Shown one piece after another: positions 7,496 to 15,756 of a DNA stretch of 45,035 nucleotides. The stretch covers positions 1 to 45,035 of the forward strand of contig CAJWHS010000011.1 of assembly GCA_913041415.1 (NCBI GenBank). Reading direction: 5' to 3'. Under the pieces are notes generated by a model. It was not told the origin of the DNA, did not search any database, and saw only the letters and a list, made by a program, of their open reading frames with translations. The first letter of the stretch is position 1. Each line of letters starts with the position of its first letter. This DNA comes from an uncultured Acidimicrobiaceae bacterium (GTDB lineage: Bacteria; Actinomycetota; Acidimicrobiia; Acidimicrobiales; Aldehydirespiratoraceae). The position numbers and the translations under genes are program-made.

Positions 7496-8635
7496 ATGGA
7501 TACCAACGACCCCCTCGAGCGAGCCGTCCTCCCCCGGGAACGGGGCGAAATCTGGACCGACGAACAGTTCCGGGCAGCTCGCGAACACGACCTGACCGAA
7601 CGAGCCACGCCGGTTCTCCGCGCCGTGTCGGCCGCGCTCGGGTGCCTGCTTCTCGCGCTGCTGTTGACCTCCGGCAGGGTGGTCGAGATTGCCGAGCGCC
7701 AGGAGTTCGGCGACGCTCGTGACCGGAGTCTCGCCGTTGCGGAGGGCATCGACCGGGTCGCCAACTTCTTCTCGTTGAACCGGCCCTACGACGCACTCCG
7801 CGACCTGCGTGATGCCAATAATGGCTGGAGCGAGACCGTGGCCGTCCTCACGACGACGATCCCGGCCACGACCACCACGACAACGACCACCACGACAACG
7901 ACCACCTCTCGTGCGGCGAACGACTCGTCGTCGGAGGCGACAACGACCACCACTGCGGCACCCGCTACGACAACAGTGCCCGCGGGTCGGGTGGTCACGG
8001 ACGACGCCCCGCTGCGGGTGTATGTGGCCGGTGACAGCCAGGCGACCTACCTCGGCCAAGCGATCACGAGCGAGCGCGGCGTCCGGTCACTCGAGGTCGA
8101 GCTCGACGACCGGATCTCGACCGGCCTCGCCCGGCCCGACTACTTCAACTGGCCGGCGCAGTGGACGAACCAGATGGTCGTACTTGAACCCGAGGTCGTG
8201 GTGTTGTTCATCGGCGCCAACGACCATCAGGACATGGTCGATGCGGCCGGGCAGCGCCTCATCGAGGGGAGTGAAGCCTGGCGCGATGAATGGCGTGTCC
8301 GCATGATCGCTGCGCTCGACATCCTCACAACCGACAATCGGATCGTCTACTGGGTCACGCAGCCGCCGATGCGAGCCGGAGCGCTCGACGCCGGTGTTCG
8401 GGTGATCAACGAGGTGGCGGATGAGGTGCTCGCCGACCGCTCCGAGGTGACGGCGATCGACATCTGGGAAGTCTTCGGCGGAGACGGTGCGTATCAGGAC
8501 CGACTGGCCGGACCTGACGGCAATACGATCACCGCTCGAATAAGTGATGGTGTGCACCCGTCGCGACCGGCGGCGTCGTGGGTGGCCGATCTCGTCTTCG
8601 GCGAACTCGATGTCCGCTTCACGTTCGCGCCGTGA
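7496..8635 (+). CDS. Membrane-anchored SGNH/GDSL-like hydrolase, probable acyl-transfer partner
   Basis: The 379-residue protein has an N-terminal cytoplasmic part, one membrane segment (about residues 42-60), a threonine-rich linker (about 119-161, with 13 consecutive Thr) and an SGNH domain. The domain shows GDSQ with the probable nucleophile Ser181, FIGANDHQ (block III Asn) and DGVHPS (catalytic Asp and His) near the C-terminus. This is the topology expected of an extracytoplasmic O-acetyltransferase or esterase. The ATG at 7496 starts 1 bp after the MBOAT stop, so the pair is translationally linked. The linker is encoded by a 15-bp near-repeat and may vary in length between strains. Confidence 0.85.
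   Translation: MDTNDPLERAVLPRERGEIWTDEQFRAAREHDLTERATPVLRAVSAALGCLLLALLLTSGRVVEIAERQEFGDARDRSLAVAEGIDRVANFFSLNRPYDALRDLRDANNGWSETVAVLTTTIPATTTTTTTTTTTTTSRAANDSSSEATTTTTAAPATTTVPAGRVVTDDAPLRVYVAGDSQATYLGQAITSERGVRSLEVELDDRISTGLARPDYFNWPAQWTNQMVVLEPEVVVLFIGANDHQDMVDAAGQRLIEGSEAWRDEWRVRMIAALDILTTDNRIVYWVTQPPMRAGALDAGVRVINEVADEVLADRSEVTAIDIWEVFGGDGAYQDRLAGPDGNTITARISDGVHPSRPAASWVADLVFGELDVRFTFAP
7868..7906 (+). repeat. Short tandem repeat encoding a poly-threonine linker
   Basis: Thirteen consecutive Thr codons are built from a 15-bp unit (ACGACAACGACCACC) present twice, preceded by a partial copy. All changes keep Thr and the reading frame. The repeat forms the flexible linker between the membrane anchor and the SGNH domain. 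Confidence 0.8.
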
Positions 8636-8644
8636 TGCCGGTGC

Positions 8645-9190
8645 TCAGTTAACCCAGGGCTCGGATGGGTAGTTCGCCAGCAGCCTGATGTCACTGCGCT
8701 GACGCCCCACGACGGTCCACCACAGCTCGGCCGGTTCGGGGTGGAGTAGATCGCTCTCTGCTGCGTCGAGCACGATCCACGCGTCATCGACCAACTCGGC
8801 ATCGAGTTGTCCGGGAGCCCACGACGCATAGCCGGCGAAAAGTCGGACGCCCTGGAGTGCGATCAGCTCAGCGGGATTGGTGTCGAGGTCGACCGTGCCG
8901 ATCCCCGCCGCAATCGGATTGAACCCGCCGCTGGGGCCGGCGGATGCGGCGACACCGAGTGCGATCACCGACGACAGCGATACCGGGCCTCCGCGGAAGA
9001 CGACCGACGGCGCTGCTGCGTGATCGACCCATCCATCGAACATGTCGGTGACCGGCAACTCGCTCGGACGGGTCAGCACGACGCCAAGCGCCCCTTCGTC
9101 GCTGTGTTCGAGAATGAACACCACAGTGAACTCGAAGTTCGGGTCGTTGAGCGAGGGGCTGGCGACGAGATGTCGTCCGCGGGTGGACAT
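8645..9190 (-). CDS. UPF0301 (YqgE/AlgH-family) protein
   Basis: This 181-residue protein follows the UPF0301 pattern: GRHLVASPSLNDPNFEFTVV at the N-terminus, EGALGVVLTRPSE, VFRGGPV, RLFAGYASWAPGQLDAEL and a C-terminal tryptophan-rich stretch. The family is widespread and cytoplasmic; its biochemical function is not settled, and AlgH in Pseudomonas was first described as a regulator. The ATG at 9190 is the natural start. It is read divergently from thiD with 32 bp between starts, and its 3' end nearly abuts the convergent SGNH gene. Confidence 0.92.
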   Translation of the reverse strand: MSTRGRHLVASPSLNDPNFEFTVVFILEHSDEGALGVVLTRPSELPVTDMFDGWVDHAAAPSVVFRGGPVSLSSVIALGVAASAGPSGGFNPIAAGIGTVDLDTNPAELIALQGVRLFAGYASWAPGQLDAELVDDAWIVLDAAESDLLHPEPAELWWTVVGRQRSDIRLLANYPSEPWVN

Positions 9191-9222
9191 GTCCCATCTT
9201 CGCGTGTGTCACGATCAATGCC

Positions 9223-10026
9223 GTGTTGGCCACCACTCCACCCGTTGTCCTCGCCATCGCCGCCCACGACCCGCTGGGTGGAGCCGGTCTGGCTGCCGAC
9301 CTGACGACGTTCGCTGCGTTCGGCGTCCACGGCACGGTGGCGGTCACCGCCGTCACCGCTCAGCACCTGCGAAACGTCGACCGGGTCGAGCCGATGGACT
9401 CTGGCCTCGTAGCCGATCAGATCGACGCGATTGCCGACACCTTTCCGATTGCCGGGGTCAAGACCGGTCTGCTCGGATCGGCCGCGATCGTCGAGGTCGT
9501 CGCTGATCGGATCGACGCCGGCGTGTTGCCAGCACCGGTCGTCGACCCGGTGCTCGTCGATGGCCGCGGTCACCGCTTCGTCGGCGAGGAAATCGAGCAG
9601 GCCTATCGCGAGCGGCTCCTTCCAGCGGCGGTGGCGATCACCCCGAACCTCGGTGAGGCATCGTTGCTCGCCGGGCGTCGGCTGGCGAGTGTCGTCGACG
9701 TCGACATGGTCGCTGACCAACTCGCCGGTCTCGGCGCCTCCAATGTGGTCGTCACCGGCGGATCCGACCGTGGTGCCACAGCGGTCGATGTGCTGGTCCG
9801 AGCCGATGGCACGATCGATCATCTCGAGTCGCCCTGGATCGACACGGTGCACGTTCGCGGGTCTGGGTGCACATTCGCGGCCGCAACGGCTACGGGCCTT
9901 GCTCGCGGCGAGGATGCGGTCGATGCGATCCGTCAGGCGAAGGCGTTCGTCACCGATCGGCTGCGGGCCTCTCAGTGGGCCGATCTCGACGGGGCCGGCC
10001 CGGTTGCCCACTGGATCTCCGGGTGA
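9223..10026 (+). CDS. thiD: Hydroxymethylpyrimidine/phosphomethylpyrimidine kinase
   Basis: ThiD phosphorylates HMP and HMP-P to HMP-PP for thiamine synthesis. The 267-residue product shows AAHDPLGGAGLAADL near the N-terminus (substrate loop), TAVTAQ, PVVDPVLVDG, ITPNLGEASLL and HVRGSGCTFAAATATGL with the conserved GSGCT anion hole. The start is GTG at 9223; no stronger in-frame start lies nearby. The short 32-bp region to the divergent UPF0301 gene cannot hold a TPP riboswitch, and no thiamine-binding aptamer was seen. No other thi genes are in the window. PdxK-like pyridoxal kinase activity is a minor alternative. Confidence 0.9.
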   Translation: MLATTPPVVLAIAAHDPLGGAGLAADLTTFAAFGVHGTVAVTAVTAQHLRNVDRVEPMDSGLVADQIDAIADTFPIAGVKTGLLGSAAIVEVVADRIDAGVLPAPVVDPVLVDGRGHRFVGEEIEQAYRERLLPAAVAITPNLGEASLLAGRRLASVVDVDMVADQLAGLGASNVVVTGGSDRGATAVDVLVRADGTIDHLESPWIDTVHVRGSGCTFAAATATGLARGEDAVDAIRQAKAFVTDRLRASQWADLDGAGPVAHWISG

Positions 10027-10060
10027 GTGGTCCGGTGCTCGACGAGTCGGCGGGGGCACC

Positions 10061-10396
10061 TCAGTCGACGTGCTTCCATTCCTCGCCGTAGTGAAAGCAG
10101 AGTTCCGTGTCGGGCTCGATGTCGACCAGCGCGAAGAGGTCCGGTCCATCGAACTCCACGTTTGGTGACGAGCTGTGGTTGAGCCAACGCAGCTCGTTGT
10201 CACCGTCGATGCCGCGGTACTCGCCATCGTCGTCTTCCACCCAGAGGACGTAGGTGCCGTCCTCGTCGCTCGGGCTGCCGGTGTACTCGCCGATGCGCTC
10301 GCCGGCGCTGATAGGCCGGGTGGCGAACGCACCGTTGCCGTGGATGGGGGAAGGGTGCCCCTCGACCGGAATACCGTCCTGCATGTCGGGGCTCAC
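10061..10396 (-). CDS. Small SET-domain protein
   Basis: The 111-residue protein is essentially a bare SET domain: GNGAFATRPISAGERIGEY at the N-terminus, RWLNHSSSPNVEF (the NHS cofactor motif) and ELCFHYGEEW with the C-terminal tyrosine. Bacterial SET proteins of this size are presumed lysine methyltransferases, but their targets are mostly unknown. There is no post-SET cysteine cluster. The GTG start at 10396 overlaps the stop of the upstream gene by 4 bp (GTGA), so the two are translated together. It converges on thiD. Confidence 0.85.
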   Translation of the reverse strand: MSPDMQDGIPVEGHPSPIHGNGAFATRPISAGERIGEYTGSPSDEDGTYVLWVEDDDGEYRGIDGDNELRWLNHSSSPNVEFDGPDLFALVDIEPDTELCFHYGEEWKHVD

Positions 10397-10743
10397 GGTT
10401 GTTCCGGACGGAGTTCGTGGAGGGTCGCCAGCTCGTCCCGATCGACCCGGGTGCGACCGTCGGTGATCAGCGATCGGGTGACGGCCTGACCGGCGAGTTC
10501 GTCGAAGTCGGCGCGGGCCGGGTCTCGAAGGAAGCCGTCGATGGCGGTTGCGTCCGGGAAGGCGAGGACGAGCACGGTGTCGGGCTCACCGGGGCCACTC
10601 TCGACGCTATCGATGCGGCGAAGCAACTCGCCTTGGTGACGAGGGAGGAGCGAGGTGAGGCGATCGAGGTACTCGGCGAAGCGTTCGGTGGCCCCGGTGC
10701 TCCAGAGACGCACGGTCAACTCGATCCGGGAATCCGCATCCAT
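10393..10743 (-). CDS. Small protein of unknown function, dimeric alpha/beta-barrel-like
   Basis: The 116-residue protein is not recognised at family level. It opens with a beta-strand (RIELTVRLW), followed by a helix and then DTVLVLAFPDATAIDGFLRD, a pattern of strand, helix and FPD-type turn seen in DUF1330 and antibiotic-monooxygenase-like ferredoxin-fold proteins. No catalytic residue stands out. Its stop overlaps the start of the SET gene. A role linked to that methyltransferase is possible but has no direct evidence. Confidence 0.6.
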   Translation of the reverse strand: MDADSRIELTVRLWSTGATERFAEYLDRLTSLLPRHQGELLRRIDSVESGPGEPDTVLVLAFPDATAIDGFLRDPARADFDELAGQAVTRSLITDGRTRVDRDELATLHELRPEQP

Positions 10744-10776
10744 CGGCCGAACGCTATCGCCTTCGTCCGTGCCAGA

Positions 10777-11985
10777 TCACCGCTGAGACCGGATCGTGAT
10801 GGCCTTCAGATACGACCCCTCGCGGAACCCGACCGGGTGGTCGAGGTCGTGGCCACTCACGTCGAGGACGTCGACGGGATTGCCCGCCCGCTCGGCCGCC
10901 CCCAGCACCGTCTGCGTGAGCATCTCGGTGTCGATACGCGACGTGCACGAGGCCTGCATTAGGGTGGCGCCCGGACGGAGTAGGTCGAGCGCGAGGTGAG
11001 TGAGGCGGGTGTAAGCCCGCAGCGCACTCGGCACGGCGTCAGCGCGACTTGCGAACGACGGCGGATCGACGACGATTGCGTCGAAGCGGCGGCCGTTGTC
11101 GGCGAGCTGTTCCATGATGTCGAACGCGTCCCCGGTCATGGTCTGGTGGTCGACATCGACGGTATTGGCAGCGAGGTGCCGGCGGGCGGATTCGGTGGCG
11201 TGGGGCGACAGGTCGGTCGAGAGCACGGAGCGGGCGCCACCGGCGGCGGCGTGCACCGAGAAGCCCCCATGGCAACAGAAGACGTCGAGGACGTCACCCT
11301 CCGCGGCAAGATCGCCGAACGACCGCCGGTTGGCTCGCTGGTCGAGGAAATATCCGGTTTTTTGGCCGTCGACCGGGTCGGCGGTCATCGTGTGGCCGTT
11401 TTCGAGGAAGGTGACGCTTCCGTCAGCGTGCTCGCCGAAGAGGACATCGCCGTCGGCCCGGCCTGGAGTCGCCGGGACCGAGCGAGCCAGCCGGAGGATC
11501 ACCCGCTCGGGTCCGAGACGCTCGGCCAACGCATCGACGACATCGCCGAGGTGCGCGAGCCACGCAGGCGTATAGAGCTTTACGACGAGCGTCGATCCGT
11601 AGCCGTCCACGACGAGTCCCGGCACACGATCGTTCTCACCGTGCAACCAGCGCAGCCCCGTGACCGCGTCATCGTCGACGAGCTCCCGACGGCGGTCGAT
11701 CGCCTCGCTGATGCGGGTACGCCACAGCTCGGGGCCCACCGAGGTCTGGTGCGTCGCAAGGATTCGGATCCGGATGGGCGAGGTCGGATCCCAGAGTCCG
11801 ATCGCGGCGAATTCACGATTGTCGTCGAACACGACGGCGAGGTCGCCCGGCTCGCCATCGTGGGAGATCCGCTCAATCGACTGGTTGAAGATCCACGGGT
11901 GTCCACGGCGGACGTGACGCAGTGCTGAGGGAGCGACCCGCACCGCAAGGTTGCGGCGACCAGCATGGGGCGACTCGGTGGGCAC
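10777..11985 (-). CDS. RlmI/RlmK-like class I SAM-dependent 23S rRNA cytosine methyltransferase
   Basis: The 402-residue protein starts with a PUA-type RNA-binding domain (HPWIFNQSIERI near residue 29, then GDLAVVFDDNREFAAIGLWD). It continues with a Rossmann methyltransferase: GYFLDQRANRR, VLDVFCCHGGFSVHAAAGGA as motif I, LSTDLSPHA, FDAIVVDPPSFA as the DPPSF motif and LMQASCTSRI containing the catalytic-type cysteine. This architecture belongs to RlmI-like m5C rRNA methyltransferases. The start is GTG at 11985. It is divergent from the decayed dehydratase, with a notably AT-rich 140-bp spacer. Confidence 0.88.
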   Translation of the reverse strand: MPTESPHAGRRNLAVRVAPSALRHVRRGHPWIFNQSIERISHDGEPGDLAVVFDDNREFAAIGLWDPTSPIRIRILATHQTSVGPELWRTRISEAIDRRRELVDDDAVTGLRWLHGENDRVPGLVVDGYGSTLVVKLYTPAWLAHLGDVVDALAERLGPERVILRLARSVPATPGRADGDVLFGEHADGSVTFLENGHTMTADPVDGQKTGYFLDQRANRRSFGDLAAEGDVLDVFCCHGGFSVHAAAGGARSVLSTDLSPHATESARRHLAANTVDVDHQTMTGDAFDIMEQLADNGRRFDAIVVDPPSFASRADAVPSALRAYTRLTHLALDLLRPGATLMQASCTSRIDTEMLTQTVLGAAERAGNPVDVLDVSGHDLDHPVGFREGSYLKAITIRSQR

Positions 11986-12125
11986 CTTTCGAGGCTACGG
12001 CGGATCGGTGGCGCAGGTGGCGCTGCTAGCGCCGATTGCGCTGTTGGCCAGTAGTTCCATCCGCATCACTTTACATAACGATTATTTCCGGCGGGTTATA
12101 CCGATATTGGCAGGGGTTAGACAGG

Positions 12126-13062
12126 GTGCCACAACCAGACGTGCCGACCAGCGCCGATATCCCTGCCACCATCAGGCGATGCACGCCGTTTCTTCGCCGC
12201 ACGCCCGTCCTGCAGACGACGCCAGAGGACTTTGCTCTCTCCGAATCGGCGACACTGAAGCTCGAGTCGTTTCAGCACGCCGGCTGGTTCAAGGTTTGCG
12301 GCAGCCTCAGCAGGGCCCTCGGCCTCGGCGTGCCCGCTGACCGACTCATCGCCGCCTCCGGCGGCAATTACGGGATCACTGTTGCCCGTATCGCTCTGGT
12401 ACTCGGTGTGAAGGCTGAGATTCTCGTTCCTGGGGTCTCGGCTTCGGCGAAGGTCGACCACCTTCGGGCTCAGGGCGCAACCGTCAACATCGTCGGCGAG
12501 CTCTACGACGATGCCCAGGCGACCTGCGACGCCCGCGATCGATGCCTTGAATATCCACCCGTATAACGCACCACTCACGGTGGCGGTAAAGGCCACGCCG
12601 GACGTCGAGTTGGTCAAGCAGGTGCGGGACATCGACACGGTGCTCCTCGCCGTCGGAGGCGGGGGACTCGCAGCGGGCCTCCGACTGGCGCTCCCCTCGT
12701 CGGTCTGTGTCGTCGCCGTGGAGACCGAGGCGTGCAATGCGTTTCATGCTTCCTGCGTTGCCCGTGAGCTGGTCGACGTCTCGCCCGCCGGGGTGGGCGC
12801 CGATGTGCTGGGCACCCGCCGGATCAGCGAACTCCCCTGGTCGATCCTGGTCCAAAGGACTGACGCCATTGTTGTCGATGACGCATCGGTCACCACCGCA
12901 CGCCACAACCTATGGGCGCAGTGCCAACTCGTCGTGGAGCGTGCAGCGGTCGTGACGTTCGCTGCGCTGCAGACCGGGGCCTACCGGCCCGAGCCCGGTG
13001 AGCGGGTCGTGGCCGTCGTTTGCCGCGGGAACACCGATCCCTCCGATCTGTTGGCCAGCTGA
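12126..13062 (+). pseudogene. Threonine/serine dehydratase-like PLP enzyme, frameshifted
   Basis: From GTG 12126 the frame encodes a fold-type II PLP enzyme: LESFQHAGWFKVCGSLSRA with the PLP lysine, then AASGGNYGITVA with the phosphate-binding loop, then ILVPGVSASAKVDHLR. Near 12535 the similarity jumps to another frame (DALNIHPYNAPLTVA, then VDTVLLAVGGGGLAAG-like sequence and CRGNTDPSDLL at the end). The first frame stops at 12566. The usual GQGT stretch before the GGGG loop reads AVKAT, and the second frame has no suitable start of its own. The total length is about that of the intact enzyme, so this looks like a recent inactivation. Confidence 0.78.
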
Positions 13063-13115
13063 TCCTTCCCGATTCGGAGTCGGCGCCTGGCTCGAAGGCC
13101 GATACCGTTTTCGCC

Positions 13116-14414
13116 GTGGCACGACGGCTTGACATCGAACTCACCTCCGACCGCGGCGACGGGCAGTGGACCTGGCGTGCGGCCGGAGCCAAGCAGCCCA
13201 AGGGCACGCTCGACGGAAGCCTGCTGCCGGGCGGCACATCGGTCGGCGACGTCGTGAAGGTGGAGGCCGATGCTGACCTTGATGGCCTCACCGTCACCGC
13301 CGTTTTTGCTCCCAAAGGCGCTCGCAAGGAGGCCGAGACGCTCGAAGTGCTCGGCAGCGGCCGCGACGAGCCCCTGGTCACGCAGGTTCTTGCGGCGAAG
13401 GGTCGAGGTCGTGGCCGTGACAGCGACGATCGCGGACGTAGTCGAGGTCGCGGCCGTGACGGCGACAAACGCGGTCGAGGCCGAGGCGGCCGCGACGGGG
13501 AACACCGTGGTGGAGGCGACCGACGCAACGAGCGGCCCCAGCGCCAGAAGTCGCCGGCCCGGCCCAAGGCTCCGCGCCTGCGTCCCGCTCGCACCCATCG
13601 ACAAGCGGCCCTCAAGGCGATGCCGACGATCCAACAGCTCCTCGCCGAGGAAGTTCTGAAAGGTGGCGTGCCCGGCGTGCGTCAGGCCATCGACCGTATG
13701 AACGACAAGGCTGCCGCCGAGGGCATTCCGAAGATCAAGCGCGAGCCGCTGGTCGCCCTCGCCGAGAGGCTGGCGCCGACCCTCAAAGCTGCCGAATGGC
13801 GAGACCGAGCCGAGGCTGCCGTCGCCGGCATGGAGACCGTCGACCTTCGCGACATCCGCTCTGTCGTTGTCGCTGCCGATGGAGCCGCCCGTGACGAAGA
13901 GACTCGGGCGCTCGCCGAACAACTGCGAGAGGGTCTCGCCAACCGCGTCGACGTCGAGCACAACGCCTGGCGAGACGAACTCGCCCACACCATCGCCGAG
14001 GGTCGTACAGTTCGTGCTCTGCGCCTCAGCAGCCGCCCCCCGAAGGCCGGTGCTCCCCTTCCCGTCGATATGGCCGAACGCCTGGCCACCGCTGCGTCAG
14101 AGTCGCTGACCAGCGAGGTCACCAGCGATCGCTACGCCACCGTGATCGACGCCTTGGCCTTCTCCCCCGTCCGGACCCAGGTCACGCCTCAGGGAATTCC
14201 CGCCAACCCGGGTGATGAACTCACCAAGGTTGTCACCAAGCTCGCTGGCCGCATCCCGCAGATCGCAGCTATGTTCGGTATCGTAGCGCCGGCGCAGAAG
14301 CCGCGTGGCAAAGGCAAGCGCCCAACCCCACCGCCTCCGCCGCGGTCGGCTGCCCCTGCAACGGCACCTGGGCCTATTGAGGCCGCTGCAGCGGCTGCCG
14401 ACGAGGAGGAGTGA
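13116..14414 (+). CDS. RG/RGG-rich protein of unknown function, putative nucleic-acid-binding
   Basis: I do not recognise this 432-residue protein. Residues 1-90 form a compact beta-rich region (RRLDIELTSDRGDGQWTWRA, TSVGDVVKVEADADLDGLTV) resembling a small OB or cold-shock-like domain. Residues about 95-150 are a basic disordered segment with many RGR, RDGD and GGRDG units. The rest is helical (QQLLAEEVLKGGVPGVRQAI, then AAEWRDRAEAA), ending in a proline-rich stretch and an acidic tail. The GTG at 13116 begins exactly where the globular part starts; the frame is open upstream into the dehydratase relic, which is not part of it. RNA or DNA binding is inferred from the RGG-type composition. 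Confidence 0.72.
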   Translation: MARRLDIELTSDRGDGQWTWRAAGAKQPKGTLDGSLLPGGTSVGDVVKVEADADLDGLTVTAVFAPKGARKEAETLEVLGSGRDEPLVTQVLAAKGRGRGRDSDDRGRSRGRGRDGDKRGRGRGGRDGEHRGGGDRRNERPQRQKSPARPKAPRLRPARTHRQAALKAMPTIQQLLAEEVLKGGVPGVRQAIDRMNDKAAAEGIPKIKREPLVALAERLAPTLKAAEWRDRAEAAVAGMETVDLRDIRSVVVAADGAARDEETRALAEQLREGLANRVDVEHNAWRDELAHTIAEGRTVRALRLSSRPPKAGAPLPVDMAERLATAASESLTSEVTSDRYATVIDALAFSPVRTQVTPQGIPANPGDELTKVVTKLAGRIPQIAAMFGIVAPAQKPRGKGKRPTPPPPPRSAAPATAPGPIEAAAAAADEEE

Positions 14415-14443
14415 TCGACCGCCGATCCCTTGGATCAGTGTCA

Positions 14444-14842
14444 TCAGTCCAGAACCTCGATCGATCGGAGGAAGTCGAGCATTCCGTTGACCAACGCGAG
14501 CGTTGAGATCTCGTCGAGGTGGACCCAACGCGCGTCGGCTGCGTCATCGCCCGGTGACGGCGCCTGGCGTTTGGTCACCGCCGCGGCGAAATTGATGATG
14601 ACGAAGTGATGGTCCGGGCCGATGCGCTCGACCCAGTCGAGTGGATGGTCGATCTCGACATCGAGGCCGGTCTCCTCCCGAACCTCCCGGGCTGCCGCGT
14701 CGGCCATCCGCTCCCCTGGTTCGACTCGGCCGCCCGGCAACGACCAGCGCCCGACCTCGGGCGGTGTGGCCCGCCGGATCAACAACACGTGGTCGTGGTG
14801 CAGGACCACCGCACCGACGGCGAGTTCGACCCGTCGGGTCAC
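14444..14842 (-). CDS. Nudix hydrolase
   Basis: The 132-residue protein carries a full Nudix box, GGRVEPGERMADAAAREVRE followed by ETGL, matching Gx5Ex7REUxEExGU with the metal-binding glutamates intact. Family members hydrolyse nucleoside diphosphates linked to another moiety; the substrate here cannot be told. The GTG start at 14842 overlaps the stop of the upstream GNAT gene by 4 bp (GTGA). It is the last gene of a compact minus-strand cluster and converges on the RG-rich protein gene. Confidence 0.9.
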   Translation of the reverse strand: MTRRVELAVGAVVLHHDHVLLIRRATPPEVGRWSLPGGRVEPGERMADAAAREVREETGLDVEIDHPLDWVERIGPDHHFVIINFAAAVTKRQAPSPGDDAADARWVHLDEISTLALVNGMLDFLRSIEVLD

Positions 14843-15312
14843 GATTCCAGGCTGCGATGAACCTGAATGGCGCGAGCGACCAGCCCGAACGTCTCGAAAA
14901 AGTTCTTGGTATCGCGATCGCCGGGAAGGGCGACGGCATCGAGCCCAACGAGTGCTCGCTTGCGAGCCCATTCCTCCACTGCAGCCATCATTGCCTCTCC
15001 GACGCCGACTTTTCGGGCGTCTGGCAACACATAGAGATCGGTGACGCGGGCAATCGCCTGGCCGTCGTGTAGCGGTTCAACGTGGCAGGCTGCATAACCG
15101 ACGACCGTCGTGTCAATCGTTCCCACGATCACGAGCGCGTCAGGCTCCTCGAGTTCGCGCCGGAGTCCTGCGTCGAGCGGTCCCACGCGGGCGTCGGTTT
15201 GTGACCACACCGCTCCCCCACGCCGCCGCGCAAGTTCGGCTATAGCCGCCTCGGCCATGGCGCCCACGACGCCGAGGTCGTCGACGATTGCGATCCGGGC
15301 GGCGACCTGCAT
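14839..15312 (-). CDS. GNAT-family N-acetyltransferase
   Basis: This 157-residue GNAT domain shows VVGYAACHVEPL (beta-4), ARVTDLYVLPDARKVGVGEAM, in which RKVGVG is the acetyl-CoA pyrophosphate loop, and a terminal FFETFGL typical of the last strands. It probably acetylates an amine on a small molecule or protein. The ATG at 15312 shares its A with the end of the upstream stop (TGATG), and its own stop overlaps the Nudix start, so three genes are translationally chained. The acceptor is unknown. Confidence 0.85.
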   Translation of the reverse strand: MQVAARIAIVDDLGVVGAMAEAAIAELARRRGGAVWSQTDARVGPLDAGLRRELEEPDALVIVGTIDTTVVGYAACHVEPLHDGQAIARVTDLYVLPDARKVGVGEAMMAAVEEWARKRALVGLDAVALPGDRDTKNFFETFGLVARAIQVHRSLES

Positions 15313-15749
15313 CAGCTCCGGCGTTGCCGGATGCGATTGAGCACCGTCGAGCGGTTGCGATTGGCCTTCTCGAACGCCTCGATGGTGTCTAGTTGCTCGT
15401 CGTCGAGTTCGGAGAGCAGCGGGATCACCTCGACCGCAGTGAGCGTGGCGTACCCCATGATCGGCAGTTCAGCTTCGGTACCGGGCTCGCTCTCGGCGCT
15501 GCCGGGGGTCTCGTCGACGAAGTTCGCCTTGAAGAAGGCCTCGGCCCCGGTGCGGAGCTCGTCGACCAGCTTGGCCACCTCGGACTGCCCTCGACGCGCA
15601 GCGACAGTGCCGGCCAAGCGAGTAAGGGCCACCTGGCCGCGACCTCGTTCGGCCAACTTGGGCAGGAGGTCCTTCGCCTCGAGCGCAAGTCCGAGAGGCG
15701 CGTACACGAGCGCGTCGAGCAGCTTCTCGGTGACGTCGTCGTCAGTCAT
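15312..15749 (-). CDS. Conserved actinobacterial protein of unknown function (DUF8129-like C-terminus)
   Basis: The 145-residue protein has a helical N-terminus (LLDALVYAPLGLALEAKDLL) and a polar middle. Its C-terminal block, MGYATLTAVEVIPLL then LDTIEAFEKANRNRSTVLNRI, resembles the short helical domain at the end of many actinobacterial helical or lipid-droplet-associated proteins (DUF8129-like, from memory). The ATG at 15749 follows a short gap after the DUF4193-like gene; the frame is open further upstream but is not coding there. It has no signal peptide or clear membrane segment, and its function is unknown. Confidence 0.65.
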   Translation of the reverse strand: MTDDDVTEKLLDALVYAPLGLALEAKDLLPKLAERGRGQVALTRLAGTVAARRGQSEVAKLVDELRTGAEAFFKANFVDETPGSAESEPGTEAELPIMGYATLTAVEVIPLLSELDDEQLDTIEAFEKANRNRSTVLNRIRQRRS

Positions 15750-15756
15750 CGTCGAC

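Noticed and set aside
9191-9222. TPP riboswitch before thiD
   Set aside because: Only 32 bp separate the divergent starts, too little for the aptamer, and no core motif is present.
11986-12125. AT-rich spacer with TTTACA and TATACC as a promoter
   Set aside because: The hexamers are 21 bp apart, too far for a standard promoter, and no TANNNT element was found at a useful distance; the downstream gene is a relic.
14415-14443. Short GATCC/GGATC hairpin as a bidirectional terminator
   Set aside because: A 5-bp stem is too short to support a call.
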